The translations under genes were made by a program, and so were the position numbers. A stretch of DNA of 25,881 bases, taken from contig CAKUKT010000004.1 of NCBI GenBank assembly GCA_934663655.1, positions 1 through 25,881 of the forward strand, in the 5' to 3' direction. This DNA comes from an uncultured Victivallaceae bacterium. GTDB taxonomy: Bacteria > Verrucomicrobiota > Lentisphaeria > Victivallales > Victivallaceae. The number at the start of each line of letters is the position of its first letter. Within the stretch, counting starts at the first letter, position 1. Shown in pieces: positions 1 through 7,383 of the stretch. A model generated the notes under the pieces. That model searched no databases. It had not been told where the DNA came from and saw only the letters and a list, made by a program, of their open reading frames with translations.

Positions 1-138
1 TTCAATTACATTATGAGCTTCTCCACCGCCGGAGTGAATTCCGAGTGTATTCAGTCCGGCGTCGGCCATCTTTTTTGTCCAGTCTACACCCTTGAAATCG
101 GCCGGAGTGAGCACCAGCCCTTTATGGAATTTATCCAT
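1..138 (-). CDS. Unrecognised protein, N-terminal fragment (cut by window edge)
   Basis: The minus strand carries an open frame of exactly 46 codons from an ATG at 138 to the window edge. A CAGGAG ribosome binding site sits six bases upstream. The product begins MDKFHKGLVLTPADFKGVDW and continues with a segment containing LNTLGIHSGGG. The short strand-turn pattern would suit the first strands of a TIM-barrel (sugar isomerase-like or glycosidase-like) protein, but this is a guess from 46 residues and I do not recognise the family. There is no signal peptide in the visible part. It lies 76 bases downstream of the GHL10-like gene on the same strand and may be the last gene of that operon, or may have its own start signals, since a hairpin separates the two. 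Confidence 0.6.
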   Translation of the reverse strand, partial: MDKFHKGLVLTPADFKGVDWTKKMADAGLNTLGIHSGGGEAHNVIE

Positions 139-167
139 TTTTCTCCTGTTGATATAAATTCAACCGC

Positions 168-188
168 ACCGGGAACAATTTTCCCGGT
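168..188 (-). other. Intergenic hairpin between the GHL10-like gene and the next gene
   Basis: A perfect 8-bp inverted repeat, ACCGGGAA (168-175) and TTCCCGGT (181-188), encloses a 5-base loop. It starts 27 bases after the stop codon of the upstream gene in the direction of transcription. On the minus strand it is followed by GCGGTTGAATTT and not by a T-run, so it is not a canonical intrinsic terminator. It could act as an RNA processing or stability element, or as a partial terminator. Confidence 0.5.
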
Positions 189-214
189 CGCGGTCGATGG
201 TGTGAAATTGTTCC

Positions 215-2956
215 TCAGTCAATATATTCCGTAATTGTCGCGTTGTAAAGCTCGCAGCTTCCCTCAATCGCAACACTTCCGTCACCGAAGCTGATTCCGG
301 CGGCCCGGCGCGGCACGCTGAATCCGGGGTTGCGCAATACCGGCGTCGGGGAATCATTCAGGTACAATTCGCCAATCCCGTGATTGGGATCCACGATTAT
401 TTTCCCATTGATGACACCATCCGGGGTGACCGGAAGTGCCAGCGGCGGATCGTCGAGGAACCAGACCCGTTTATTGCCGAGCCGGTAACCCCAGAGCAGA
501 GTACAGTCATTCGACGCGTCGATCGTCACTACCGCCTGCAGCTGAGCCTTGGCGCATTCCGGATCGAGCGCCTTGAAGGAGAAGTTGATCTCCAGCAGAC
601 CGGACGGAGTTTCGGAAAGCGGATAACTGAGCGTCGGACCGGCCCGGTGATGATCCATGACGATGGCGTTGTCGGTATAGCGGAGATTGGAAGAGTTTGC
701 GCCGGCGGCTTTCCACGCGCCGTGGTCGGCTGCGGAGAGGGTGGCAAGCTGCTTGCCGTCGCCGGAAATCTGCGAGGCCAGCGGCGGAAGTTCCAGATAG
801 GGGGAGACCGCCGGATCTCTCCGGTCGTGGACGATCAGCAGCGCCCCGTCAAGCAATCGTCCGGCGACGCCGGTGTTGAGCAGCTTCAGGTCGCGGTAAA
901 GAGCCGCGCCGGTGCCCTGCGGCGAAAGCGAACCCACGATCAGGCTGTTGCGGCCGAGCCAGGTGGTTTTTTCCGCAGCCATGTCGATGACGATGGAACT
1001 GTCGGTGTTCCATGGAGTGGACAGCGGAGCCGAGAGCGCGCTTTTCCCATCCGCAGAGACGTTGATCCGGCCGTTGTCGAGCACCACCCGGTAGTGATGG
1101 AATCTGGACGTGGTGTCGAGCTTGAATGATTTTTTCGCATATTTGAGCCGGATTTCGCCGGGAAGCAGCTGCAGATATTCGACATGTTCGCCGTTCGCCA
1201 GTCGGAGCACTACCGCGTCGGGGGCATTGGATTCGACTACCTTGGCATCAAATTCGAGTTCGATACGGTTTTCCGGAGTGGCCTCCCACGGATAGACGAG
1301 GTTGGAGAAGTGGTTGTCCGAGAGATCGCGCAGCAGATAAGCGCCGGATTCGATCGCTTCGGATTTTCCCGGCACAAAGCCGTCGGCGTAAAGTCGCCGC
1401 CACACGCCCTGATTAACACCGTAGACCAGCAGTTCGGTACCGGGGAGAATCGTCGTCGGTTCCGCGGGAGCGCGGGTAAACAATTCCACCTGGTTGCTGC
1501 CGTTCCGGAGCGCCGATTCCGGGACATCGAACGCGGTCAGGGTATCGAGCGCCTTGCCTTCGCCGAGTGAGACCCCGTTGAATTTCGCTTGCACCGCATT
1601 CGGAGCGACGCCTTCAACCCACAACAGCAGGCGGGCGGTGGCGCCGGGATTTTCCCGGCCGAGGTAGAGTTCAAGATCGAGAGGTTTTTTCCCGAGCGAA
1701 AGCGAAGCGGCCGGAGAGAGTGTCGGCATCTTCTGGAAGCGTCCCCAGTCGCGGCCATAGCGTTCGGGCAGCAGGTAACTGTGACTGAAATAATAGAGTT
1801 TGTTCAATCCCGGCAGCGCTTTCTGGTTGCCGATATCCCGCAGATAGGAGGCATATCCGGCCTGCGGTACATATTCGTTGTAGACGTAGATGCCGTGGAC
1901 TCCCCCCTCATAGGCCGCCGCCGCCTGCGCGCGGAAGTTCAGCGGCGAAAGGTTGCGGCGCAGCAGCGGATGCTGACCGGAGAGCTGGGCATCCGTCTGA
2001 ACCATATAGAACTTCACCTGCGGATATTTTGCCGCCAGCTTGCCGGTATAGTCCGGCTGGTTGAGCCGGATTTCACTGCCCGCGGCGACGATGTCCACCA
2101 GGCCGTCGTCGCACCAGCGTTCGAGGTCGATTCCCATCGCCCGGCACGCCTCCACCGAATCCATCACCCGGACCAGAATCAATACCGGCCGGTTGCGCCG
2201 GGTGCCGGCGGCATCCGCGGCAGCCCGGATGTTGCGCATCATATCGGTGAGCGCGTTGAGTTCCCGCCGCGATGGATCACTGCCCGCCGCCGCCGAACCG
2301 AAAAGTCCCCAGTGACGGCAGAAATCCAGATCGATGCCGTCAATGTCGTAGTTGTCGATCACCTCGATGATAAGTTTTTCGGCCGTTTCGCGTACTTCGG
2401 GACGGCCGTAATCAACTGCGCTCCAGTAGCCGTAGGCGGGACGCTTGGTCGGCGAACCCACGAGGTATTCCGGGTGCTCCTTTTTGTAGGGGGGGAAGAG
2501 GTCCGCCGAAGCCGGATAGGCGTCATGGCAGTCGTTCATCCGCATCGACCAGAAGCTCTCCATGCCGTTGGCGTGGGCGAAACGTATCGATTCCGCCAGC
2601 GCGTCGGTACCGAGCTTCTGGAACGCCCGGACCGCCGGTCCGAATTTCGCATGGTCGCGCATGTCGTTGCCGATTTTAGTGGTGCTGGTGGTGTTGGAAA
2701 ATCCGGAAGTGATCGTGCAATAGGAGATCACGTCGACATTTTTGTCGAGCAGTCCGGTATGGCGCAGCTGGAGAAAGGTTTCCACCGTCGGATTCTCCTG
2801 CACCTGCGGGCGTCCGAGGTCGCAGCCGTCGTTGTTGAAGATCACCAGCCGCGGCCGGGAAAGCAGTTTTTCTCTCCGGGCGTCGGCGGCATTCTGGGCG
2901 ATGACGGTCAGAGACAACGCCCCCAGCATGGCAATTGTAAGCGCTCTTTTCATCAT
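215..2956 (-). CDS. Secreted GHL10-like glycoside hydrolase family protein with C-terminal beta-rich domains
   Basis: The product is 913 residues. Residues 1-20 form a Lys/Arg-led hydrophobic signal peptide, so it should be exported. Residues about 35-400 look like a (beta/alpha)8 barrel of the glycosidase-like GHL10/family-10 glycosylhydrolase group: FWSMRMND at 135-142, the strand motif DGIDLDF at 206-212, and later strands ending in LILVRVM and YVYNEY. The acidic residues of DGIDLDF are candidate catalytic or metal-binding residues. Residues about 430-913 are beta-rich, with two LamG/DUF1080-like stretches (around 540-690 and 770-913), probably carbohydrate binding. The start MM at 2956 is chosen because an AGGA site precedes it and the signal peptide follows; the frame stays open upstream but that part is low-complexity shadow. 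It follows the pseudopilin gene by 17 bases in one operon. Substrate is unknown. Confidence 0.75.
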   Translation of the reverse strand: MMKRALTIAMLGALSLTVIAQNAADARREKLLSRPRLVIFNNDGCDLGRPQVQENPTVETFLQLRHTGLLDKNVDVISYCTITSGFSNTTSTTKIGNDMRDHAKFGPAVRAFQKLGTDALAESIRFAHANGMESFWSMRMNDCHDAYPASADLFPPYKKEHPEYLVGSPTKRPAYGYWSAVDYGRPEVRETAEKLIIEVIDNYDIDGIDLDFCRHWGLFGSAAAGSDPSRRELNALTDMMRNIRAAADAAGTRRNRPVLILVRVMDSVEACRAMGIDLERWCDDGLVDIVAAGSEIRLNQPDYTGKLAAKYPQVKFYMVQTDAQLSGQHPLLRRNLSPLNFRAQAAAAYEGGVHGIYVYNEYVPQAGYASYLRDIGNQKALPGLNKLYYFSHSYLLPERYGRDWGRFQKMPTLSPAASLSLGKKPLDLELYLGRENPGATARLLLWVEGVAPNAVQAKFNGVSLGEGKALDTLTAFDVPESALRNGSNQVELFTRAPAEPTTILPGTELLVYGVNQGVWRRLYADGFVPGKSEAIESGAYLLRDLSDNHFSNLVYPWEATPENRIELEFDAKVVESNAPDAVVLRLANGEHVEYLQLLPGEIRLKYAKKSFKLDTTSRFHHYRVVLDNGRINVSADGKSALSAPLSTPWNTDSSIVIDMAAEKTTWLGRNSLIVGSLSPQGTGAALYRDLKLLNTGVAGRLLDGALLIVHDRRDPAVSPYLELPPLASQISGDGKQLATLSAADHGAWKAAGANSSNLRYTDNAIVMDHHRAGPTLSYPLSETPSGLLEINFSFKALDPECAKAQLQAVVTIDASNDCTLLWGYRLGNKRVWFLDDPPLALPVTPDGVINGKIIVDPNHGIGELYLNDSPTPVLRNPGFSVPRRAAGISFGDGSVAIEGSCELYNATITEYID

Positions 2957-2972
2957 TTTTCCTGTCTTGCGG

Positions 2973-3755
2973 TCAGAAGTCATAGGTGCGGACGGCGGGA
3001 GTGTCGCCGCCGTAGGTGTATTTCCACTGACCGGACGGAGTGTAATCTTCCGAATTATCGCGCCAGAGGGTGAAAAGTTCAATCGGATCGAGTGCGGCGG
3101 AATGCCCATCGAGGAACCCGAGGTTGATCCGGCCGTTGTGGCGGGTCGAGGGAAGCACCGTCGTCCGATCCAGACCGTAGTGCTGCTTTTTGGAGGCGTC
3201 ATGCCAGGAATCGGCCAGATAGGTGCAGCCCGAAGCATTCCGGATCGCCTTGCTGTTGAGGTGGCGGGCCGAGGCGGAACCTCCACTCTGTCCCGCACGG
3301 ATCAGCACCCGCGTGTCGTTGAAGGGCGAATTGGGATCCTGCGCATCGAAGGCCGCTCCCCAGGTGCCGCCGAAAACCCCATAGGTCCAGAAATATTTAT
3401 CTTTGCCCGGAACCGTACGCACCGAGGCGGAGACCGAGGGGCAGGTCAGCGCTTTGGAATCGGCATTGATGTAGCCGGTGCAGGCGATGAAATCGGCCCA
3501 GGGATATCTGCCGTGGGCGACGGCGCAGGTTTTGCAGCTGCCCTCAATGGCGTCGCGCAATACGTAGGCGCCGCGGTTGTCGTTGGCGTACATGCTCATC
3601 GCGAGCAGACACTGTTTCTGGTTGGCGATGCAGTTGCTGGCGCGGGCGGCTTCGCGTGCCTTGGAAAGCGCGGGCATCAGCATCGCGGCGAGAATGGCGA
3701 TGATCGCGATCACCACCAACAGTTCGATCAATGTGAAATTCACATGACGTTTCAT
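2973..3755 (-). CDS. Type II pseudopilin / H-X9-DG domain protein
   Basis: The product is 260 residues. It begins MKRHVN followed by the class III prepilin signature [20 protein letters not shown], with the conserved Glu at mature position 5 and a roughly 20-residue hydrophobic helix. The helix runs into an amphipathic segment typical of the PVC-group pseudopilins (DUF1559/SBP_bac_10-like). Near the C-terminus [16 protein letters not shown] contains exactly H-X9-DG, the processing-associated motif of this family. The residue before the cleavage site is Asn and not the usual Gly. The ATG at 3755 is preceded by AAGGGGAC at good spacing; a longer frame to 3851 would cross the promoter, so it is rejected. 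Proteins of this kind are thought to be inner-membrane or periplasmic pilin-like subunits. Here it is the first gene of an operon with a large secreted glycosidase-like protein. Confidence 0.9.
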   Translation of the reverse strand: MKRHVNFTLIELLVVIAIIAILAAMLMPALSKAREAARASNCIANQKQCLLAMSMYANDNRGAYVLRDAIEGSCKTCAVAHGRYPWADFIACTGYINADSKALTCPSVSASVRTVPGKDKYFWTYGVFGGTWGAAFDAQDPNSPFNDTRVLIRAGQSGGSASARHLNSKAIRNASGCTYLADSWHDASKKQHYGLDRTTVLPSTRHNGRINLGFLDGHSAALDPIELFTLWRDNSEDYTPSGQWKYTYGGDTPAVRTYDF

Positions 3756-3769
3756 TTTCTGTCCCCTTT

Positions 3770-3802
3770 GGTAAAATTTACCACCGCCTCTTAGAAACGG
3801 TG
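3770..3802 (-). other. Structured 5' leader of the pseudopilin operon
   Basis: Between the predicted start of transcription (about 3816) and the ribosome binding site are two inverted repeats: GGTAAA-A-TTTACC (3770-3782) and CACCG (3782-3786) with CGGTG (3798-3802). Both would form in the mRNA leader. They may be an operator for a dimeric repressor or a stability element; no known riboswitch was recognised. Confidence 0.35.
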
Positions 3803-3822
3803 AACGACTTCGCTTGTTCAAT

Positions 3823-3851
3823 ATTATAATATGAAAAAATGTTTTCTCCAA
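3823..3851 (-). promoter_or_regulatory. Sigma70-type promoter of the pseudopilin/GHL10 operon
   Basis: On the minus strand a perfect TATAAT -10 box (3823-3828) lies 17 bases from a TTGGAG -35 box (3846-3851). The predicted leader is about 60 bases. Confidence 0.7.
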
Positions 3852-3926
3852 TAGGGAAAATTGTCATTTTGCCGATAGTAGATATGTAAAATGCGCATCC
3901 GACGGTTTCAATGCATCGACCGATAC

Positions 3927-3965
3927 AAAAAAGGCCCCCGGTCCGGGGACAGGTGGACCGGAGGC
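3927..3965 (-). terminator. Rho-independent terminator after the amidohydrolase gene
   Basis: On the minus strand an 11-bp stem (3955-3965 pairing with 3934-3944, one G-T wobble) encloses a 10-base loop (3945-3954) and is followed by CTTTTTT (3927-3933). It begins 16 bases after the stop codon at 3982, so it ends the esterase/amidohydrolase operon and separates it from the pseudopilin promoter. Confidence 0.9.
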
Positions 3966-3981
3966 GGAGAAGCCGTTTGAT

Positions 3982-4953
3982 TCAGCGTTTCTCGCCCAGG
4001 TAGATGCGGCGGGCGTTGTAGTAGAAGATATCGGCGATTTCGCTTTCAGTAAGCTGGGCGTATTCGGCGGCGCGCCGCATGGCGCGCAGTTGTTCGTAAC
4101 AGATCAGGATCGCGTTGTCGCCGCCCTGCTGGGGATACCAGTCCCAGGAACGACCGTAGGTAACGTATTTGCCGTGCAGGGAACCGGCCGATACATTGTC
4201 CGAACCGTACATCAACCGGGTGCGATCCTCATGTTTGAACAGTAGATAGATGCTGCGGTCGTCGCACACCGCCGAGAGATCATAGCAGATGTTCGGCAGG
4301 TTCTTGAGTACGTGAATCGATTCCTCGAGGAAACAGGCGTTGAAGCAGCGAGCACAATGCGCCAGCTGCCAGGTCACATTGGGATAGCGTCCGGCAAAAT
4401 AGGCCAGATCGGCGAGGTTGCGCGGATCCGCCGCACATTCGGTGCCGGACAGGTGCATCACCACCATGAGTTTGTGGTGGTCGGCCACTTCGATCAGCGA
4501 TTCCGGTAGAAAATCGCGAATCGCGCAGTTGACCGGATCGGACGCGTAAAGCCGATATGGCTTCAGGGCGCGGAACCCGCCGCGGGTTGCTTCGGCGTCC
4601 AGCGTTTCCGGGGTTAGTTCCGGAGTGACGATGACCGCGCAGACGGAGTTCGGAGTCGCCGCCGCTTCGGCGACGCACCACGCACGGTCGGCGGCGAAGT
4701 TCATTCCCAGCACCGGCGAACCCATAATCATGAAGCCGAGTTCCCGGCCGGGATAGATTTTCCGGCTCCAGGCGACCAGATCGGCCGCCGACACCGGGGT
4801 GCGGATCAACGTCTTCTCGGTTTCCGGCAGCGCGTTGGCCTCGCTCCAGATGTGGGTGTGCGCGTCGAACACCCGCGCCGGAACAAATTCTTCAAGTTCC
4901 TCCTCCCAGATTCTCCGGTCAAGATCGTTGACGAAATAACGTTCGGTATCCAT
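3982..4953 (-). CDS. Amidohydrolase family 2 metal-dependent hydrolase
   Basis: The product is 323 residues with the amidohydrolase_2 (TIM-barrel) pattern. Strand-1 metal ligands are FDAHTHIW (His32, His34); further candidate ligands are MHLSG (His167), AHCAR (His199) and YGSDN (Asp252). Lys131 in LKPYRLY may substitute for a carboxylated lysine. No signal peptide is present, so it is cytoplasmic. The family covers decarboxylases, lactonases and sugar-derived hydrolases, so the substrate cannot be assigned. It follows the esterase gene by 18 bases and the pair ends at a strong terminator, suggesting joint use in catabolism. A second, divergent member of the family is encoded at 22867-23745. 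Confidence 0.85.
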   Translation of the reverse strand: MDTERYFVNDLDRRIWEEELEEFVPARVFDAHTHIWSEANALPETEKTLIRTPVSAADLVAWSRKIYPGRELGFMIMGSPVLGMNFAADRAWCVAEAAATPNSVCAVIVTPELTPETLDAEATRGGFRALKPYRLYASDPVNCAIRDFLPESLIEVADHHKLMVVMHLSGTECAADPRNLADLAYFAGRYPNVTWQLAHCARCFNACFLEESIHVLKNLPNICYDLSAVCDDRSIYLLFKHEDRTRLMYGSDNVSAGSLHGKYVTYGRSWDWYPQQGGDNAILICYEQLRAMRRAAEYAQLTESEIADIFYYNARRIYLGEKR

Positions 4954-4972
4954 TTTTCAGCCGTGCCTTTCC

Positions 4973-6127
4973 TTATAGTTGCGAATTGAAAAATACTCTT
5001 CCCGTCGATTGACACCAGTTTCCGGCGACGAGCCCCGGCGCGGCGGCGACCCAGCCGGGGGGAAGCAGCGCCGTGATTTCACCGCGGGAGCAGGCGGCGC
5101 CGACGCTGTGCCACTCCTTCTCCGCCCACGAATGGTTCCGGTCAACCGTGACGAACAGCAGACCCCGGAGGTCGCCGTCATCGCCATTCACCGCGGCGTG
5201 AATCCGGTTGTCCCGGATCCCGGCTCCGGTTATCCGGGGAGAAGGGGGGGCGCCGTTAAGATTTTCGGCAAAGAAGGCGGCGAGCTCTCCCGGTTCCTCT
5301 CCCCAGCGGCCGTGGGAGTGCGGCCAGCGCAGCTTGAGGCAACGCTGTGCCGGATGGGAGGGTTGTTCGGTCGAACGCTCCCAGGCGATCAGCGGAAAAG
5401 CCGGGTCGTTGGTCCCGTTCAGCCAGAGGTTGGGAATGGCAATTTCCGGCAGAAAGTTTACCGGATCCCATTCGTTGGCGTACCAGTCCCGCGCCGCCGG
5501 TGAAAATGCGGAGTCGGAGACGACACTGCAGCCATCCAGCAGGAATCCGCAGCCGTAAACCGCCGCCACCGCCCGGTAGCGCGGATCGATCGCCGCCGCG
5601 ATCAGCGCGAGCACCGCTCCCCAGCTGATTCCGGTGATCCCGATTCGTCCGGCATCGACCTCCGGCTGCGAGCCCAGCACCGTATGCGCATGGCATACCG
5701 CCGCCTCGGCGTAGGTGAACCATTGCTCCTCCGGCGGCAGATCACCCTGATCCCGGGCTCCCCAGCCGGGGGCTCCGGAAAACTCATGGCGGGGCCAGGC
5801 TCCTTGCGGAGGAGAGAGCGGAGAGCCGGAAGTTGGCATTCCGCCGCAGGTGTCCACGGCGATCGCGGCGAATCCGAGTTTGTTCCAGTGGCGTACCCAG
5901 CCGGCGTAGGCGGTTCCCTGGCCGCCGTGAACCAGCACCACTCCGGGAACCGGAGTTCTCGGCGAAGCTCCCGCAGGGAGGCCGAGCCAGGCGAATGCCC
6001 GGCAACCCCGGTGCGAGGAGATGAAAAATCCTCGGACTCCGGGTTCGCTGAGACCCGGGGCCGGGAAAAGTTCCGGCTGTTCACCGAGCCAGTGCCGGGA
6101 GGCGGCATACAGAAATTTTTCCTTCAT
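4973..6127 (-). CDS. Alpha/beta hydrolase, acetyl-xylan-esterase / dienelactone-hydrolase type
   Basis: The product is 384 residues. The N-terminal strand-loop VVLVHGGQG (63-71) supplies the oxyanion hole. The nucleophile elbow is GISWG (Ser168), Asp241 in LNGTNDPAFP is the candidate acid, and His270 or His272 in WPHSHG is the candidate base. The stretch IAVDTCGGMPTSGSP is typical of the acetyl xylan esterase (AXE1)/peptidase S9-like hydrolases that act on acylated sugars. Residues about 300-384 add a small beta-rich tail. No signal peptide is seen. AAGG precedes the ATG by 11 bases. The gene leads a two-gene operon with the amidohydrolase and is divergent from an SGNH hydrolase gene, which suggests a locus for deacylating carbohydrates. 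The exact ester substrate is unknown. Confidence 0.82.
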   Translation of the reverse strand: MKEKFLYAASRHWLGEQPELFPAPGLSEPGVRGFFISSHRGCRAFAWLGLPAGASPRTPVPGVVLVHGGQGTAYAGWVRHWNKLGFAAIAVDTCGGMPTSGSPLSPPQGAWPRHEFSGAPGWGARDQGDLPPEEQWFTYAEAAVCHAHTVLGSQPEVDAGRIGITGISWGAVLALIAAAIDPRYRAVAAVYGCGFLLDGCSVVSDSAFSPAARDWYANEWDPVNFLPEIAIPNLWLNGTNDPAFPLIAWERSTEQPSHPAQRCLKLRWPHSHGRWGEEPGELAAFFAENLNGAPPSPRITGAGIRDNRIHAAVNGDDGDLRGLLFVTVDRNHSWAEKEWHSVGAACSRGEITALLPPGWVAAAPGLVAGNWCQSTGRVFFNSQL

Positions 6128-6173
6128 CCGGAACTGCCTTGTTGATGCGAACGTAAACGTGTCCAGTTGATAT

Positions 6174-6201
6174 ATAATACACGATCCGGACGGGAAATCA
6201 A
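6174..6201 (-). promoter_or_regulatory. Promoter of the esterase/amidohydrolase operon
   Basis: On the minus strand TTGATT (6196-6201) and TATTAT (6174-6179) are separated by 16 bases. The -10 box runs directly into ATATCAAC, a motif repeated near other starts in the window. An ACGTNNACGT inverted repeat in the leader, at about 6151-6160, could be an operator. Confidence 0.55.
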
Positions 6202-6223
6202 GTCCGGGAAACCGGGAACCGGA

Positions 6224-6252
6224 TTGTTTTTCGCAGATTCCGGATGTATATT
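6224..6252 (+). promoter_or_regulatory. Promoter of the SGNH hydrolase-prmA operon
   Basis: TTGTTT (6224-6229) and TATATT (6247-6252) are 17 bases apart. The start of transcription would fall near 6260, which excludes the upstream in-frame ATG at 6244 and supports the ATG at 6292 as the start codon. Confidence 0.55.
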
Positions 6253-6291
6253 TCGGTGGTGTGTATCAACAATACCGGGAAATCTGTGATC

Positions 6292-7383
6292 ATGGCTGAA
6301 AAAAACACTGCGGATTATGACAAGCTCATGGGAGCACGGTCGACCGAACGGGACGGTTTGCGCTGGTTGTCGGTTGATGTGCCGCCGTTGCGGTTGAGCG
6401 GACTGGCTTTCCGGAAATCGGGAGAGGCGTTGCGGCGGCTGCCGGTCGATCCGGCCTTCCCCGAGGCGATCAACCATCTGGGGGGTCACACCGCCGGGGT
6501 GCAGCTGGCATTCCGTTCCGACACGACGAATGTCGCCGTCAGCGTCCGGCTGTGCGACGATTCGAAAATGAACCATATTGCCCGGATCGGCAGTTCCGGT
6601 TTTGATCTCTACGTCGGGCCGCCGAAACAGCGCTGGTTCATCGGCGCGAGCCGGTTCGCGTTTGACGCCGACAGCTACGAGGTGAAACTTAATCAGTTTC
6701 CGTTCCCCGGCGGGGAGACGAGGGAGTTTCTGATCAATTTCCCGCTCTACAGCGGAGTGGAGAGTTTCGAACTCGGACTCGATCCCGGGTCATCGCTGGA
6801 GGCGCCGGAACCGTGGGACGATCCGCGGCCGGTGGTGATCTACGGCACTTCGATCACCCAGGGCGGATGCGCATCCCGCCCCGGCATGGCCTGGACGAAC
6901 ATCCTGAGCCGCAAGTGGAATCTGCCGGTGCTGAACTTCGGTTTCTCCGGCAGCGGCAAGGGCGAACCCGAGGTGATCCGCGCGATCGCCCGGGTGGCCG
7001 ACCCGAGGATGTTCGTACTCGACTACGAACCGAATGCCGGTCCCGAAGGTATCCGGAAAACCCTGGAGGGGACGCTGGATATTCTGCGTTCAGCTCATCC
7101 GGAAACCCCGATTGTGGTGATATCCTCGACCCGCCACAATCCGGAAATTCCCGCTGCCGGAGCGTTGATGGAACGCGCTGCGGTGCGGCGGGAATCCCGG
7201 GATTTTCAGTACGAAACGGTGAGGCGGCGCCGCGCCGCCGGGGATCGCAACATCGCCTTTGTCGACGGCGGACTGCCCGACGCCGACTGGCACGAACATA
7301 CAGTGGACGGAGTTCATCCGACCGATCTGGGGTTTTACCGGATTGCCGGATATCTGGCGCCGTTTCTGGAGGAGTGGCTGTAA
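6292..7383 (+). CDS. SGNH/GDSL hydrolase of the GxDLY (Lipase_GDSL_3) type
   Basis: The product is 363 residues with two parts. Residues about 25-170 are a beta-sandwich containing SSGFDLYVG, the GxDLY signature. Residues about 178-363 are the SGNH catalytic domain: block I VIYGTSITQGG (Ser187), block III-like FGFSGSGKGEPE (218-226), and block V DGVHPTDLG with Asp339 and His342. Block III normally reads GFSGNG, with Asn in the oxyanion hole; here that Asn is Ser221. There is no signal peptide, so it is probably cytoplasmic. Family members are carbohydrate or acyl esterases. The start at 6292 is preferred over 6244 because of the promoter position, although its ribosome site is weak. Its TAA stop overlaps the prmA start (TAATG), so the two are probably translationally coupled. 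Confidence 0.85.
   Translation: MAEKNTADYDKLMGARSTERDGLRWLSVDVPPLRLSGLAFRKSGEALRRLPVDPAFPEAINHLGGHTAGVQLAFRSDTTNVAVSVRLCDDSKMNHIARIGSSGFDLYVGPPKQRWFIGASRFAFDADSYEVKLNQFPFPGGETREFLINFPLYSGVESFELGLDPGSSLEAPEPWDDPRPVVIYGTSITQGGCASRPGMAWTNILSRKWNLPVLNFGFSGSGKGEPEVIRAIARVADPRMFVLDYEPNAGPEGIRKTLEGTLDILRSAHPETPIVVISSTRHNPEIPAAGALMERAAVRRESRDFQYETVRRRRAAGDRNIAFVDGGLPDADWHEHTVDGVHPTDLGFYRIAGYLAPFLEEWL

Noticed and set aside
1589..3073. 494-codon open frame on the plus strand opposite the GHL10-like gene
   Set aside because: The sequence is rich in Arg, Gly and His with no domain pattern, lies fully antisense to a well-supported gene, and is expected in GC-rich DNA.
2957..3298. N-terminal extension of the GHL10-like protein to an ATG at 3298
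   Set aside because: It would overlap the pseudopilin gene and place a clear signal peptide inside the protein. The ATG at 2956 has a ribosome site.
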